A stretch of 64,000 bases of DNA from Diprion similis (GCF_021155765.1 NC_060112.1:9300001-9364000); one strand, 5' to 3'. Positions 1 to 13,720 are shown, numbered from the stretch's first letter. Numbers and translations are program-made. The notes: generated from the sequence alone by a model not told the origin.

Positions 1-74
1 TCTTGCTACATATATGGAAAGTACATTTTACGTGTTAGACAAACTACAATTAAATATCTTATTCCTTTGTGCAG

Positions 75-3000
75 GTAGAAGCCGAAGAACTTGACGAGAA
101 TAACGCTGACGATGAGACTGCTCTAGACAACGATGATTACGACTCCGATTACGACACTGAAGACGAAGACGAAGACGAAGACGAAGACGAAGACCCGATG
201 CTTCCGTCTCAGGAATACCTCAACGACTATCACAATGCACCTTACACCGCCGATTACTCGGGTCCTGGCGATTCGTTAGGTCCTGCAAGCCGCGAAAGTG
301 ACTTCGCCAATGTCCTCGCTGCACTTCAGAAAACTGAGGCAGACTCAGAACGGAATTTGGAGAAGAGCGTGAGAGAGAACCGGAAAAGCATAAACAGAGA
401 AAGAATGCTTGACGAGGGAAAAAATCCTGCGGAAATTCCACAGCGGGAGGATCCGGCAGAGGAAAACGAGGACGATCTTCTCGGGGAGTTTCTTCGGGAT
501 CCCGACTCGCCAACGATCGTAAGGAAGCGATCCGTCAACGAAGAGAGACCCGTTGGTTATAATCCGAGCGGCATTCCGATATACGCCCACAGCTACTTAC
601 TGAGAAACAGAAGAAATTTTACAGGGAACTCGCCAAGCCCAACATTAAAACTCTACGACAGTTTGACGAGAGATGACAAAACCACAACGGAGAAGAGTGA
701 ACAAGAATCGACGATACATCACGCGTAAGTATTTATACGAAAATTATAGGCTAAAAAATATCTGAAGATTGTCAAAAGTAATATTTTCTACGATCGTAAG
801 ATACATAAGATACACCGAATTTAGAAATGGTAAATTCTGTCACGTCTGTGAGAAAAAGTTAATTTGTCATGTCTTGCTTGGAAAAGGACGAAAACCTTGA
901 AAAGTAATGCACAAGTTTAATCCTTCACGGACCATGAAACATGGCACTGAATGAGATATTCAGGTGGACTATCTGCTATGGCATCACGTTGACACTGACC
1001 CATATAGTCAGCAACAATAAATACTAGTAATAAAAGCAATTTTCGAGGGCAGCTTATTTGCTAACCTCACGTTGGTAGATTGTAGAGATACTACCTTATA
1101 CGAAGGGATTTGAGTCGTTGAGCAATTTCATATTTCATTGTGGACATTTCTTCGTGCGAACGTACACGTAGCGCTGATTTTTATAATTTAAAGCTTAGAT
1201 TTTGTCTCCTGCACGATAACCCGGTATGATACAATAAATGTAAATTGCGCCGGTGCAATACGAGTGAACTCGTTAAACGGAATGACTAATGACACAAATC
1301 TGAGTATTTTCAAAAGCGCGTTATGCATACTTGAAATGAGCTATTCGTATTGCTTCATTTTATTACTGCAGTCTACTAGACTTTTGAAATATACTTGTTT
1401 TTTGTTTAAATTTATTGTTAGCGACTTTTAAAAATTGCTTCTCACAATTCTTACACGGAAGTACAAGTCAGGTTAAGCATGACTGGGCCCCACTGTATGA
1501 ATCGAGATTTAGTAAAAGAGAAAAAATATCGTTCAAAAAATTACAAGCAAGGTTGTACGCGCCATGCAATGATAGCGAAATAGGATGAAACAAGATCCCA
1601 AAATAATGTCAACATTGTTTTGGGCTCATTTTACTCGAAAGTGGATTTTAAAAAAAATCCAATCTATATTAAAGGTTTTGAATTTCGAACAGAGATTCGA
1701 AATAATTTTTCGGTAAAACTAACAATCACCAACTTTCACATAAATTGATGTATGCAACGTAACTTATCCTTGCAATAATAGTCTATGCAAACAAATTTCC
1801 GAGAGGACTAGTAACAGACCTTTTGATATTGTTCGAGTTCTGGTAATATTTGGACCTCAAAAATGTCGTCGTCAAAATATGAAATGATACTATGTGAAAT
1901 AATAGCAGCCGACTTAAAAATCTCAAGGTTACTACGCAGTGGAACCTCAAAACCCTACGATATTTATCTCATAAAGTAAACATTGTTTGCCTAAGTAGCA
2001 CAAAGTCAACTCATATTGGCTCTTGTTGTCCGTAGAAAATGTAGTCAAATAATATCAGACGTATAAAAAATCGTATTTAAAGCAACTGACTATAACAAAC
2101 GCAGTGAAACTTTGAGTAAGTTGATTACTCGTAGTAGTCAACAATCATCGTTCAGTTAGTAATAAAAGATTTTCAAACCTTCATTAACTATACAAGATCT
2201 GCTTAAGCTAAGAAAATTCTTATCTGCATCTGCATAACATCCGTGAGCCGTGTTTTACTCTTGAAATTTGAGGCGGCCAGTCTGTATGAAAATTCAAAAA
2301 AGAAGGTACACACGCTCAACCTGCTAAGTTTAACCATTTTCTCTCGGTGTTTTTAAACCAACCTAACTCATGAGTACCTTTTAATTTGGAACAAATCTTA
2401 TTTTACAGCATCATCACATCTTGGGATAAACATCCGCCAAAGAAATATCATATCCAATCACGGGATGCTACATCCCATGTTTTATCACCGGCTTCCTACT
2501 CTTCAGAGGCTCGCAATCCACGGCAGAGAAATAAACACGCTTATCGTTCTGTCAATTGGCAAGACGAAGGTCCTCAAGCTCTTACTATGAAAGAGTCAAC
2601 GGTGAACCGTAAAAATGCAGAAGCTTGGAAGCTCGTGCAGGTAATAATCCACATCTGTCTGTAGACCAAACCCCTCTAAAAGAATCTCCATTCGACTACT
2701 ATCAATCGTAATTTCATACCTATTATGAATTAACAAATTCCATTTTCCCAGGACACGCGCCACTCGCGGCCTCTTAGACGTCGCGGTATGACTCGACGAC
2801 ACCTTAGAGGATCGCGGCAAATAGTCGCCGCGCACTACGCTGCTGACAGCAGTCTTTTCACTGGAGAGGACGAACATGTTGGGAACGGAAAAGGGAAGCA
2901 CGGTCAAGGAATTTTCAAGGCTTGGAGAGCCACCAGTTGGATGAGTGACCTGGGAATGAACGGGCACTTTACTTTAGCCGAGGGACAACTGACGATCCAG

Positions 3001-4104
3001 GAAACAGGGCTTTATCTTATCTATGCTCAGATTCACTACCTAGACCGGCATGATGAAAACGGTTTCCGCGTTTTGGTCAACAACGAATCGATACTGCAGT
3101 GTATGGTAAGTATTTACTTACAAATAGCTCTGTCCATGAATTGGTCGCATAATTTGTAGGTTATAAAAAAAAAAAAAAAAAAAAAAAATCCATTCAGCGA
3201 AATGGTGTTCTTCAGGATATCAATTCTCCTCAAAACAGAATAACTTGGATGTGTTTAAAGTTTTTTGCAGAAAATTGGGGTGCACTCTCAGTTCATCACT
3301 CCGTAGAATCTCTCGTTTCAGATATTTTTGATATTTCATTTGAACGCAAATTAAAAAAGCAACGCCCTTAATTTTTCTGGAATAGACTGCGGCTATACCG
3401 AGGGGAAGTAGTGAAATCTGACAGATTACGCATCCGACTGCGCAAGTGAGAGTTTCGGCGTCTTTTCACGCGAGCTGATCGCCTCAAGCTTCAGCTCCAC
3501 TAAAACGGGCGAATTAAGTTAAATCGATCTCAAATAGTTGATGTGATTCGAAGTGGCTTGGCAAACTTTTCCTCTCAACTAACCATTGACTGATGATTCC
3601 TATACGAGTCACCGTAACAAAAGTTTCAATTAAACACTTGACACGAGAGAATTTAAATCTCCTCCCCCGATTCTGGTAGGTTGGCTTCTCTGCTTTGCAG
3701 ACGAACACATTACCAACCTGTGATATTATCGACCAATAGAATACAATTATTTCACGCATGCGCAGTCGGTTGCTCGAACGGTCAAATTTTACAATTTACT
3801 TTTGACATCGGTAAAATGTTCTTCGGAACATGAAGCAGAACTCTGAGAAAAATTGACAATAATTTCCGCCACCAACTCTGGAACTTCTTGGATTATATTC
3901 CGTTTACAGGTTTACAGTCCTGGCACCGAGCATAAAAGCCGATCCTGTTTCTCCGCGCAGGCAGCGCTACTGCAGGCTGGAGATCGCGTGGTATTGAAGG
4001 ATGTAGGTGAGGAAAGGTATACCTTGTTCCAACACGACAAGAGCTTCTTTGGTCTTGTAAAACTCGGGGAATCGAGGCCACCGAGACAGCATCCGCAAAA
4101 TTAA
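75..4104 (+). CDS. egr: Eiger-like TNF superfamily ligand (3' part, 4 exons)
   Basis: Exons by splice sites: 75-724, 2409-2640, 2752-3105, 3910-4104, all phase-compatible, ending in TAA. The first exon in view follows a CAG acceptor, so the cytoplasmic tail and transmembrane segment must lie left of the window. Exon 1 encodes an acidic stalk with six Glu-Asp pairs. Exon 3 opens with an arginine-rich stretch containing RPLRRR, a plausible furin site for release of the soluble ligand. It then enters the TNF homology domain: a GHFTLAEGQLTIQETGLYLI segment (strand with the conserved G-LY-IY-Q pattern) and QIHYLD. Exon 4 completes the domain with SCFSAQAALLQAGDRVVL and a C-terminal SFFGLVKLGE, as expected for the last strand. 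Family knowledge: Eiger is the single insect TNF and signals through Wengen/Grindelwald to JNK. No other TNF-like gene is in the window. Confidence 0.88.
725..2408 (+). other. Eiger intron 1 (in view)
   Basis: AT-rich intron between a GTAAGT donor and a TTTTACAG acceptor. I see no coding segment, RNA gene or clear repeat in it. Confidence 0.7.
3170..3188 (+). repeat. Poly-A tract in Eiger intron
   Basis: An uninterrupted run of about 19 A in the last Eiger intron, shortly after the exon 3 donor. Possibly the remnant of a retroposed tail, but no retroelement body is recognisable upstream. Confidence 0.7.
3400..3770. mobile_element. MITE-like dispersed repeat, copy A (Eiger intron)
   Basis: Bounded by CCGACTGCGCA at 3434-3444 and its reverse complement TGCGCAGTCGG at 3759-3769. 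The interior matches copies near 20430-20870 and 27661-28014 at several blocks: a GGCTTGGCAAACTTT block, a TGATGATTCCTA block, a CTGCTTTGCAGACGAA block, and a GACCAATAGA..CAATTATT block just before the right end. It encodes no protein, so it is a non-autonomous DNA element. Similarity to the 20-kb copy extends about 25 bp left of the terminal repeat, so the exact left border is uncertain, and I see no clear target-site duplication. Confidence 0.6.
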
Positions 4105-4550
4105 GAGCAGCGAAGAAAAATTCTTGACGATTGTAAGCAAGAAATGACAATTCGATCGCTGCGTCAATGTAATATGAGCTGATTATTATAAATTATGAAC
4201 TTTCTGTTGCTTTTTTCACTAAATGTAGAATAGGCGAGACAGAACGTTACGGAGTGATGATATATACGGTGTTTTAATTGTTTAACATTATGATATTATA
4301 CATTGTATACCGATTAAAGAGTACAACTCCTAATTTATATTCTGACAGAAACGTATTGCAAACTTTCAAGCTACGCCTAAACTGATACAGTAAACATTTT
4401 GAATTGTAACTTAACAATTTATAGCTTTTAGTGCCATCGTTTGTTTGTAACTCGAAAATTAGCACCGATTTTAAGCTAGACTATTAGTGATCTCAGATGT
4501 TACGAAAAATATGTAAATAACATTTTATATTTTATTATATACTATTATGA

Positions 4551-4607
4551 TTCTTCTTCTTATTATTATTATTATTATTATTACTATCGTTATTATTATT
4601 GTTATCA
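4551..4607. repeat. TTC/ATT microsatellite
   Basis: TTCTTCTTC passing into a run of ATT triplets, interrupted once by ACTATCGTT. Confidence 0.9.
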
Positions 4608-6256
4608 ATATGATCTTTATTAATTTTTTCTCTTACGTGATTAAGATAAAAATATATATTTCTACGCAATCTTTGCTGATTAATTTGGTATATTTGCCTA
4701 TGTGATTTTAATTCTGGTACACAGCTTTATATCAGAATTTCACTATCACAGACTTCTTCCACGTATAAAGACATTTATTTCAAGTTGACCTAAATCCAGT
4801 AATGTGCATAAATATTCTTAGCTAAAGTGATTTGAAATAGTCGAATGTTTATTTTATCTTTACCTATTTATAACTGATTAAAATTTGCAGAGTAGCAACA
4901 AAACTAATGTCATGTTTGAGGACTGAGGTACGAGGACCGGGTGTTGACTGAAGTTTGATTGGCATTATTTTTTTTGGAACAGACCATTACTTAACAACCA
5001 AATGGAAAAAGTCAGGATTTAAATTTAGCATTTCCACGGAAATGAATAAATTTGCATATTGCATGTCCGTATAAACTACAATTTCACCGGGAATGTTATT
5101 ATATCTTCTGGCAGTAGGTACGTGATCAGCATGTAATTATAAAATATGTACTTAGCTATAAAATGAGTTAAAGTTCTGTTCAATTATTGGCTAAATTACT
5201 TCACGGAAATTAAATCATTCATTGGAAGTTGTTTTTCCACACGCACCACAACTGGCTCTGCGAATTTGATTAAGATTAGTTGGGACAACATTATGAAGTA
5301 TAAATTATAGGTCATCGTTGAACCAAATATAATGTTGCGATCGATCCACAGGAAATCTTGAATCGCTCACTATATTCGATGGATCTATGCCCAATACCAA
5401 TTTACCGAATTTCAATTTGATTCTTACATCATCCATAGCCCATGTAACACTCAATCGACTAATATTTGACTTATTTCCAGCAGAGAATGAAGTCAACTAA
5501 CCGGAAATGAACGAAGAGGGCATATTTGAAGTCGATACAGCTTGTCTATTTGGTTCAGTCGTATGTTGCCTACGTCACAGAACGTGACGTCATATGAAAA
5601 ATAAATCCCCACTTGCAAACACCGATCGTTGCTGCTCATTTGAATATATACCGGGTGAATTAAAACAATAAATGTCAATATTCTCCGGATATTGAAAAAT
5701 ATATCAATGAACGTATATTGATGTATATTCGCTATAGCCAGTTCTATTACGATATCTAATTTTCGTTTCGATTGTCTTGATCTTGACGTTTTTAGCAAAC
5801 TTATTGACATATCTTGCCGAAAAGGTTCATGTGATAAATCGTAAGATGTTACCACCGAAATCATCATGTAATTTATTACATGATGTATCTTGTAAATTCG
5901 AGAAAATTATATAAAAAAATCATGTAATGAATCACAAAAATGCGAATCATCAGATATACGAGATTCAAAATTATATGGTCAACTGTACATGATTGTTCAT
6001 CTATCTTATTTGATGAGTCGTGCTTTCGTAATTTATAAGGCGATTGGAAGCTGTAACTTGGATTGCCTGTTTGTCGGTGACGCGTCGTTGGCATCCTTAA
6101 ACCTGAAGGAACTCTCTCGGTATAATACCTCCCAGGTAGCAGATTCGTTGAAATGTCGACTACCGTTTGACAAATTGAAACCGGCCTAATGTTGACAGGG
6201 GAAAATTTTTATTCTGTATTGGCAGGAAGGGGCTAACGATACACTCAAGGAGTCTC

Positions 6257-6259
<3 letters not shown>

Positions 6260-6286
<27 letters not shown>
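6260..6286. repeat. TA dinucleotide microsatellite
   Basis: About 13 uninterrupted TA units. Confidence 0.95.
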
Positions 6287-6287
<1 letters not shown>

Positions 6288-6419
6288 CGCAATAATACTC
6301 AGACGAGTGCTTTCACTCCTCGAAACACAATGTTTACCATGAAACAAGATTCCCCCGTTAGTCCTGGGGTTTATACACAGCTGAGGAGATGGCCGTCTTT
6401 GAAAGCTGATGTACATCAC

Positions 6420-6640
6420 TTACGAAATTTTGTGGAATCTGAAATTTCCTGAAATCACTGGATGGTGAAACCTTTTGAAATCTTGTGCAATTTTCCGTAA
6501 AATTATCAGGTAAAATAATCTAAAATCTTTGAAAGCACTGAGATCTTTAAAATCGTATGAAATCTATTCTATTCCATGAGTCTTGAAATCTTTTAAAAGC
6601 ATTTAAAATCCTTTGAAATTTTTCGAAATCATTGGAATAA
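6420..6640. repeat. Degenerate GAAATC/AAAATC minisatellite-like tract
   Basis: About ten irregularly spaced copies of (T)GAAATC(T/C)TTT and AAAATC variants within 220 bp. Looks like a decayed tandem array, with no fixed unit length left. Confidence 0.5.
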
Positions 6641-8438
6641 CGGTGGTTGACTCCTCAGGCATAGCAGATATAGCAAAATTAGTCATTTGACCCGATTAAT
6701 AAATACAGAAATACTAAAAGTTCACTGAATTACATTAATCTCTAAGGATCTCGCCTTAATCAAACTATGCGATCTCAGATATGGTTGAACAAAATAATTC
6801 CATTTTTAAACTTGACTTAGAAATTACTTGCTCGTTTTTTATTCGGTGGCTCGATTGAATCGACTCGATTCATTGCAGATCAATGCAGATTTCGAATGAT
6901 TTCTCAATGAATGATATATTCAAACAGGTATTTACCAAATTTTATTAATTCCACGCAAAAAGTCAAACTTATAGATAATGCAAAGAAATTACCGAATGAA
7001 AGAATTCACCACGGAGAGAAAGGGTGTCGGTAAAAAAAAAAGCGATGCTGGGGAAGGAATTCCACATTCTTAATAACGCGCTGGTGAATATAGTAAAGAA
7101 AATACTTGACCAAGTCTAGTATGACGCCGGTGAACATTCTAGAAATAAATTGACATTAAGTTCCAGAGATCAGAACTAGAGATGCCATTTTTGGAAAATT
7201 CACCTTGACAGGTGATTCAGTGATTTCACTTACCATAAATTTGAACCCCATGAAAGAATGTTCAATCACAAGAGATACCGAATTGAAGCGAATTAAAACG
7301 AATAGCAAAAATGATTTTCGTAATTAAAGTACAAGATGATCATCTGCTCTAACAGACAAAAATTTAAATTCTAATAATAATTGCATTCGATTTTAACATC
7401 ATTGACGTAAATAATTCTGCTGAAGATTTTCCAAAAGATTTATTTCATCTCGTAATATTTTATTCAAACGACGGAGCCGTGTCATCCTTAGCACAGTGTC
7501 GAGGAAAATTTCAATGCGTCTTATCTTGAAAAGGGGTAACTAAACGTGGCTCTTTTGGCTGGAATGAATTACCTTGGATGTTCAATCAAAAAGGTGCACA
7601 CCATGAACTACCCGACGACACGCACCTCGCAATCGTATCTGATAAGATTACAATATATACGATCTTCGAATACAGGTCTAATATCTCTATCAACTACGAC
7701 ATTAAATATAACAAATGTTCCGTGGCTCCGAGTCCAGGAAAAGCAATTATTTTCACTAAACGTCCGATCCTTACAATCGTTATTAAATTCTCACCCATGC
7801 CTGAAGGGCAACGGAATCGTTCGTGACTTCTCCGGACTTTCCATCGACGAATGAACGTCGCCTGCAGGATATATGACTTATCCTCGCTATTATTTCTCTT
7901 GCGATCACGAGGGTGCAGAAAGAGTGAAAGAAACACGTCAGCGGAAAAGTTATCTGCGACACCCTTTCGGTTATATATACATATATACATTATACATATA
8001 TGTATATGTATACCCTGTATTTCCACGATATTACCAGATGAAGTCTTGGAAACCGGTAACACCAAAGCAATACTCAAGCCAGTAGTTTTCTGTGAAACTT
8101 TTCTCTCAACGCCATATATCGAAACCTTCAGCCGAAGCTGAATTTAGAATTGCTTATACACATTCAAAACGTAGCTTTATTCATCTATCTACTGGCATTG
8201 AATGGCAAGTTTTACAGAAAACTCCCAGTACAATATAAGGGGGTTGGGCTTATAGGGTATTCATCGAGGTCTGCGGAGTGCTTCCTTTTCACGTATCGCC
8301 ATAGAGATAATAACTCGACAGAAATGATATTCCAGCCGTTTATTATGCAAAAAAGAATTAAGCAAAGGTTGAGCAGGTGTGGGAATTGCTCGTTCTCTGC
8401 AGTCGAACACCCCCCCCCCCCCCAAACTGAGAAGGCTG

Positions 8439-8464
8439 CCTAGGTAATCCTAGGATATCCTAGG
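8439..8464. promoter_or_regulatory. Three CCTAGG palindromes at exact 10-bp spacing
   Basis: CCTAGG occurs at 8439-8444, 8449-8454 and 8459-8464, each followed by four AT-rich bases except that the last reads CTAA. The 10-bp period places the sites on one face of the helix. They lie about 110 bp upstream of a good TATA box, so a factor-binding cluster is plausible; this is inference. Confidence 0.45.
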
Positions 8465-8575
8465 CTAACCAAGACCTCTCTGTCAAGTATGTTGTTTCAG
8501 GCGCACCCCGTTGAATTCGACTTGTTGCTGTGGCCGCAAAATGACATGCGCGGGTATATCGACCGCGGGTCACCC

Positions 8576-8583
8576 TATATAAG
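8576..8583 (+). promoter_or_regulatory. TATA box (TATATAAG)
   Basis: TATATAAG in a locally GC-richer context, with a donor-bounded noncoding exon starting about 30 bp downstream. It is the strongest TATA-type promoter I see in the window and probably drives the gene whose coding part begins at 13721. Confidence 0.5.
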
Positions 8584-8607
8584 GTACGGGAACTATGGTG
8601 ATGAAAG

Positions 8608-8737
8608 GCAGAACAGATTTCACAGCCGGGGTAAAATACGGTGGAAATAATAGAGAAGACTGGACGGAATCGAGGTACAGCGACTCTGGTGGAAAGGGCT
8701 AGACACTCGCCTCTCACGCTGATGAAAGATTATTAAG
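8608..8737 (+). other. Probable 5' noncoding exon of the prohormone-like gene
   Basis: Starts about 30 bp after the TATA box and ends in TTAAG followed by GTACGC, a usable donor. The next coding exon (from 13716) begins after a TTTTTCAG acceptor only 5 bases before its ATG, so an upstream noncoding exon is required somewhere. This is the best candidate, giving an intron of about 5 kb. The start coordinate is estimated, not observed. Confidence 0.4.
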
Positions 8738-11700
8738 GTACGCATCCCTCTCAATCGATCACGTCGTGATTACTTCTTCGTATTATTCATGCTCTCGAAT
8801 TCTGGACCCAGTTTTATTCGATAACAATTCCACTCGATAACTGCGCGTGGAATATTCACTCCCACGGTATAATTTCTACAAGATTTTTCCAACAGACGGG
8901 GGGCGTCTTACGTCACGAAATCTATACGTTCAGAGTCATGGATAACTGCGCCGTTTCCGATTATCTGTTCACGTGATATTCAATTGATCTGAAATTAAGA
9001 ATTCAATGAAACGTGCGTACTTATAGCGTGTACACGTCATTTGAATTTTATATCACATTTTAATAACAGGAGTTTTTACACTAAGTGATTCATTTTTTTT
9101 TTTTTTTTTCCTGTTCATGTATTGCGGAAAAATATCTTAAAGTTTGTGAAATTCTTAGCTAATAGACACGGATATTCGATGAAAATTTTCTAGATTTTAG
9201 GAGAGAAAAATTAACGTTGAAATATTGAAATTTTTCATCTGAATAACACAGGATTTTTCAACACTTTGTGATTAAATTCTTTTTCAAATGTAGGTGAGTA
9301 TCGTTATGAAAATTATCCTGGGCTTTAGGATACTTTTTTCATTTTTTGTCATACGTGCGGTATTACAGATGACGCATAACGTGATTATTACAGTAACTAC
9401 CACATAGATATCTCATTTTTATTACCGTATCATCTTTCAAAATGAAAACGATATTCGCGTAACGTATTAATAACTTGCGAATAATTGAACCAACTGACGC
9501 AATTATAACGGGGATTCAATGAGCACGAAGGTGGTGCAAATAAGAAATAAATCTCAATTGGCCAATTAGGAGAACCATAAAAGGGTTACAAATCTACAAT
9601 TGCCTTCCCTAATTGTCACCTACGCGGATTTAATGCTACTCAATAAAGTGAGACACTCGCAAGCACCGTGAAATACGCGATATACGTATAAGGTATTGCA
9701 CGAGGTATCGATAAAGATTGGAAGTTAAGATTTCTTTAAGATTTGCTCCAGTATTTTTTATAGGGATCTTAATATTCCAACCACTCCACTAAGCTGCGGT
9801 ATGATTTAATTTGTTATTTCTGGAACATCCGTTTGAAGAAAAAAAAAACTGAAAAAGTTTAGAAGACTTTAGTAAACTATAATAAAATTTTTGAGCCCTT
9901 TTTGAGAATGGAATTTTCATTACAGTAAAAGATACGTAATTTTGTTAAATAATCCAAATTCAAAAAAATCATAAACTCTTATTGTTAAATAAAGAGAGAA
10001 AAGAAGAAGTTTTTGATAAAGTAGATTGAAAAAAGTACATTTACCAAATCACAAAGTAACGAGTATATATTGTGAATTTACATATTTACAATTTATAAAT
10101 ACTTATGGTTACTTCTCAGAATAACGTATCTTTGCCTTTCATTTGATGAACTCCTTATTCGACAAGGGCTCAAAAATTTCATCACAATTCATCCGTTGTT
10201 TCTGAATTTTTATAAATTTCACAAAATCAGCCCTTCGGAAATAGCAAATTAAATTTTTTATTTCAGATAGGAATGGTTGAATAAATGTTTTTTTGAAATT
10301 GTGAAAAATTCGGAAAAAAAATGTAAGATCTCAACTTCTGAACTTGATCGATACCCCGTAGATTCCCCCAAATATAACATAAATATTGTAAACATTTCAA
10401 GAACAACCGGTGAATCATTTCTCATCAATATTCATCAAATAATTACCATCAGCGTCTTTGCGATAACAAAATGCGGGTCATAATCGTATACGGAAAAAAG
10501 AAATCACTGAACCTGCGAAAAGGGTGAAAATATGCATAAACGAGAGAGCATTTTTCTAAAACAATTTCAAAAATCGAATCAAATTTCGAAATATAAGGGT
10601 TTTAGTTTTATTAAAAACCCCGGTATCACGAAAGCTATTCGAATACTCGAGGCATCCGAATTCCGGTGTTGATCCCTGGATCGAAATCTCGCAAAGTGCG
10701 GGAGCGTCGATTCATTGAAATAACCGCACACGCTTGAAGTACACATTCAAGTACACACAGCCTTCAGCTACGATCGGCCAATTTCTTCAAATACGATACC
10801 AATTGCGCTGAGTACATAGAAATGGAGGCAGCAGACCCTTACCGTAAATGCTAGTAGTTGCCATACATGTATGTATATGTATATCTCATGTATAGATGTA
10901 TCTTATATCTTAAAGTGAGCGTTTTACGCGTGCAAGTAAATAAATAATGCAAAGGCATCTAATGGAATTAAATGCATTATTAACGAATAACATATTTCTC
11001 TTTCCGGTAGCCGATAGATTTAAACTTAAATTTACGAGGATGATCTTCGGAAAATAATAAGACTGTTTTGGAGAAATTTAATTTACAATCGGTTGGAAAA
11101 AATGCGATCACCGATTGCTTTGGGCAGTTTTTAAGGAAGGATGATTAGCCCGAAACCGATCATTAACATTAATTTTATCAAGCGGTAGTCATGTTCAAAC
11201 TTGAAATTATTAAAATTGTAAATAAAAGTTTAGCTACCGATATTTTGTTTCAAAGAGCTTCGAAATGGGTAAAAATTTAGTAGATTTGTTTTGCTTTATT
11301 CTACGGTGGCTTATTTTATTCCGAATATTATTTTTCACTTATTTATTTATTTTATATTTATTCCGAATATTCATTTCAGTAGTTAATTTAATATGACCAT
11401 TTGTATGATATAATCAATATCGCTGCACTATTTTAAAATTAAATATTCCGTGATGTCAACATTATGAAAATATAACCGGTTTTAGTGAATTTGTGAGAAT
11501 CAGTCTCCTGAATAAAATAAGCCATCGAATGCTTAGCTTTTATCTGATTGTGAGTACATTTTTCAATACGCTAACAATAAGCCAGTGTGCCGATATCACC
11601 ATTGGATCATGATACAAATAGCCATAAATCACGTCGCCAAATGTCAAGTAATAATACTTCGATAAAACTTTAATATCCTTTAATAAATAAGAAAATGACA

Positions 11701-13715
11701 GATAATTTACTCAGCCTTTTGATTTTGTACCAGATATCGCTATTGATACGGTGCATTCTTTGGCTGGACTGTAAAAATCCTGCAATGACCCTTGTGTAAT
11801 AAATTTAGTCAGTTAACCAATCGTTTTACGAATATAGAATATCAGCGAAATTCAAGATTGGATAAATAAATACTGAATTATTTCTGGCAACTTGCTCCAT
11901 TTTGCACATTGTATGTAATCTTTTGTGCAATAACAAGTTAGGGTATGTAGAAAAAAAATTTTAATTACAAACAAAAAAAAAAAATAAGTAGTAAGAATGT
12001 GAGGAAATAGAAATAACCCGAAGTTCAATTTTAATGAGTTTGTAGAATTTATTCATTTAGTCCAACACACGTGGAATCATTTGATAGTTCGGTCGTTGAT
12101 TATCGAAGAGTTTTATCCCACCTGTAGGTCGGAAATAGGAGTTTATTTCATTATATTGTGGAAAAAAGGTCTGATTGTTCAGAATATGAAATCCATTTTA
12201 CGGTAAACCCTGAAAAACTTGGTAAAACCTCGTTTTGATTCACAGTTTTCGTCAATTTTGAAAATCAGTAACCATTCGAATATGGTGATCCTTTATCCTA
12301 AAAATTACTTACCGTTATTCCTAAGAAATATTTAATTACCCGTGAAAATGAAATTTAACAGTCGCATCTCTCGTTTAACTATAAATATTTCTAAAACCGA
12401 AAGAGAAATTACGAATTCAGGACTTCAACCGATGATTCTGAATCATTCGAACTATTCGAATTACTGTAATAATTCGCACTCTTCGACTGATCAAGACTCG
12501 AATGTTTCATTCGTTTCCATTCGCACATCCATATTGGAACTAGACCTGATATTTATCGTGTTCATTTTGAGCGCGCCCGATAATACCAAACGAGTAGCAT
12601 AGCGGAGACAAACGCATCGTTACGTCGGTGAATGTGAGATAGATTGCTGGATATGAAAAGGGTGTAGTCTATTGATCGTCACTCAAGCCCTGTCCTCAGG
12701 CTAACTTTTAAGATGCCAACTAACGATGAAAACAAGCTGAACGCTCGCTTATTCTTAGTTTTATAATACCTTTCATTCGCCTCGGTGCACATCGATAAAA
12801 CGGAACAACTTTCGTTGGAAAAAACTTGTACACTTTTTTGCTGATCAAAAACTTGTATCTCACAATCAGTTGAATCCTTCGGCGCTAAATCCGCGGTACT
12901 TGTTCATGTCAGCCTCAAATTTTATCTTTATTTTTGAAACAAGGAGAAGAATTAAATTCAAGTACTGCGCCGATTTATTTTATTTGTCCAGATTTTCATT
13001 CTGATACGTGATATTCACTTTTAATTAATTTGAAATTATTTTTGTAATGCAATGCGAATTTTTTTTTTTTTTCTTATTACAAAGTTATACAAAGAATTAT
13101 ATATAGTTTTTTTTTTTTTCACTTCACCTTAATTACGAAGAATAATTAATGGAATTTTTATCTCGTTCGAATTACAAACTCGTAAGTAATTTTTCTTTCA
13201 TTTTTCCAGATGACGAATTATAAGCGTGAATTTTAATTTACTAATTACAATTTTACCCATCACTGGTACCTACACAGATCTCGACAGTCTCTTGGAATTA
13301 TGCCTATTCCATATTCAAATCTATATCATATTTTAACATGCAGAAACAAGCAGATTTCACAACGTTGAAATAACCGACGAATATAATGGCTATTTTGACA
13401 CATGAAACCCAGTATTTAATGTTATGGGATACACGCGAAACTTCGAATGACGCACCCCGTGAAAGATGGGCATATTCTAATACAATCCCTAAAATTTGGG
13501 AAAAATGCATTTGCAGTTTAGCCAAAATCATTTTTTAACAAACAGATGGAAATTTTTGAAGAAAAAATTATACTTAGCGTGCAATGTTGACGCACCTAAC
13601 CAACATTTTTCAAAGTTTTTGTGATTTAAGATAAATATTTTAAATTGAAGCATTACGGAGACACGTTCTATTATCTATCCAAACCGTTCTTTAATCGTAA
13701 TTAATAATTTTTCAG
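8738..13715 (+). other. Probable long first intron (or intergenic)
   Basis: About 5 kb of AT-rich DNA with A/T homopolymers and no supported exon. Frames such as 12342-12602 have no domain or splice context. Confidence 0.45.
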
Positions 13716-13720
13716 ACAAA

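Larger units (their letters stand above)
4105..8570. other. Eiger 3' UTR and intergenic spacer
   Basis: No supported gene. Contains a TTC/ATT trinucleotide microsatellite (4551-4607), a TA dinucleotide run (6260-6286), a degenerate GAAATC-type repeat tract (6420-6640), a TATACA-rich stretch (7970-8015) and a C14 run (8410-8423). The open frames here (for example 7546-7854 and 5493-5867) lack domains, plausible start context and splice signals. Confidence 0.6.

Noticed and set aside
1190-1260. Possible further fragment of the TGCGCA-ended repeat (TCTCCTGCACGATAACC)
   Set aside because: The match covers only one short block with no neighbouring blocks or terminal repeats.
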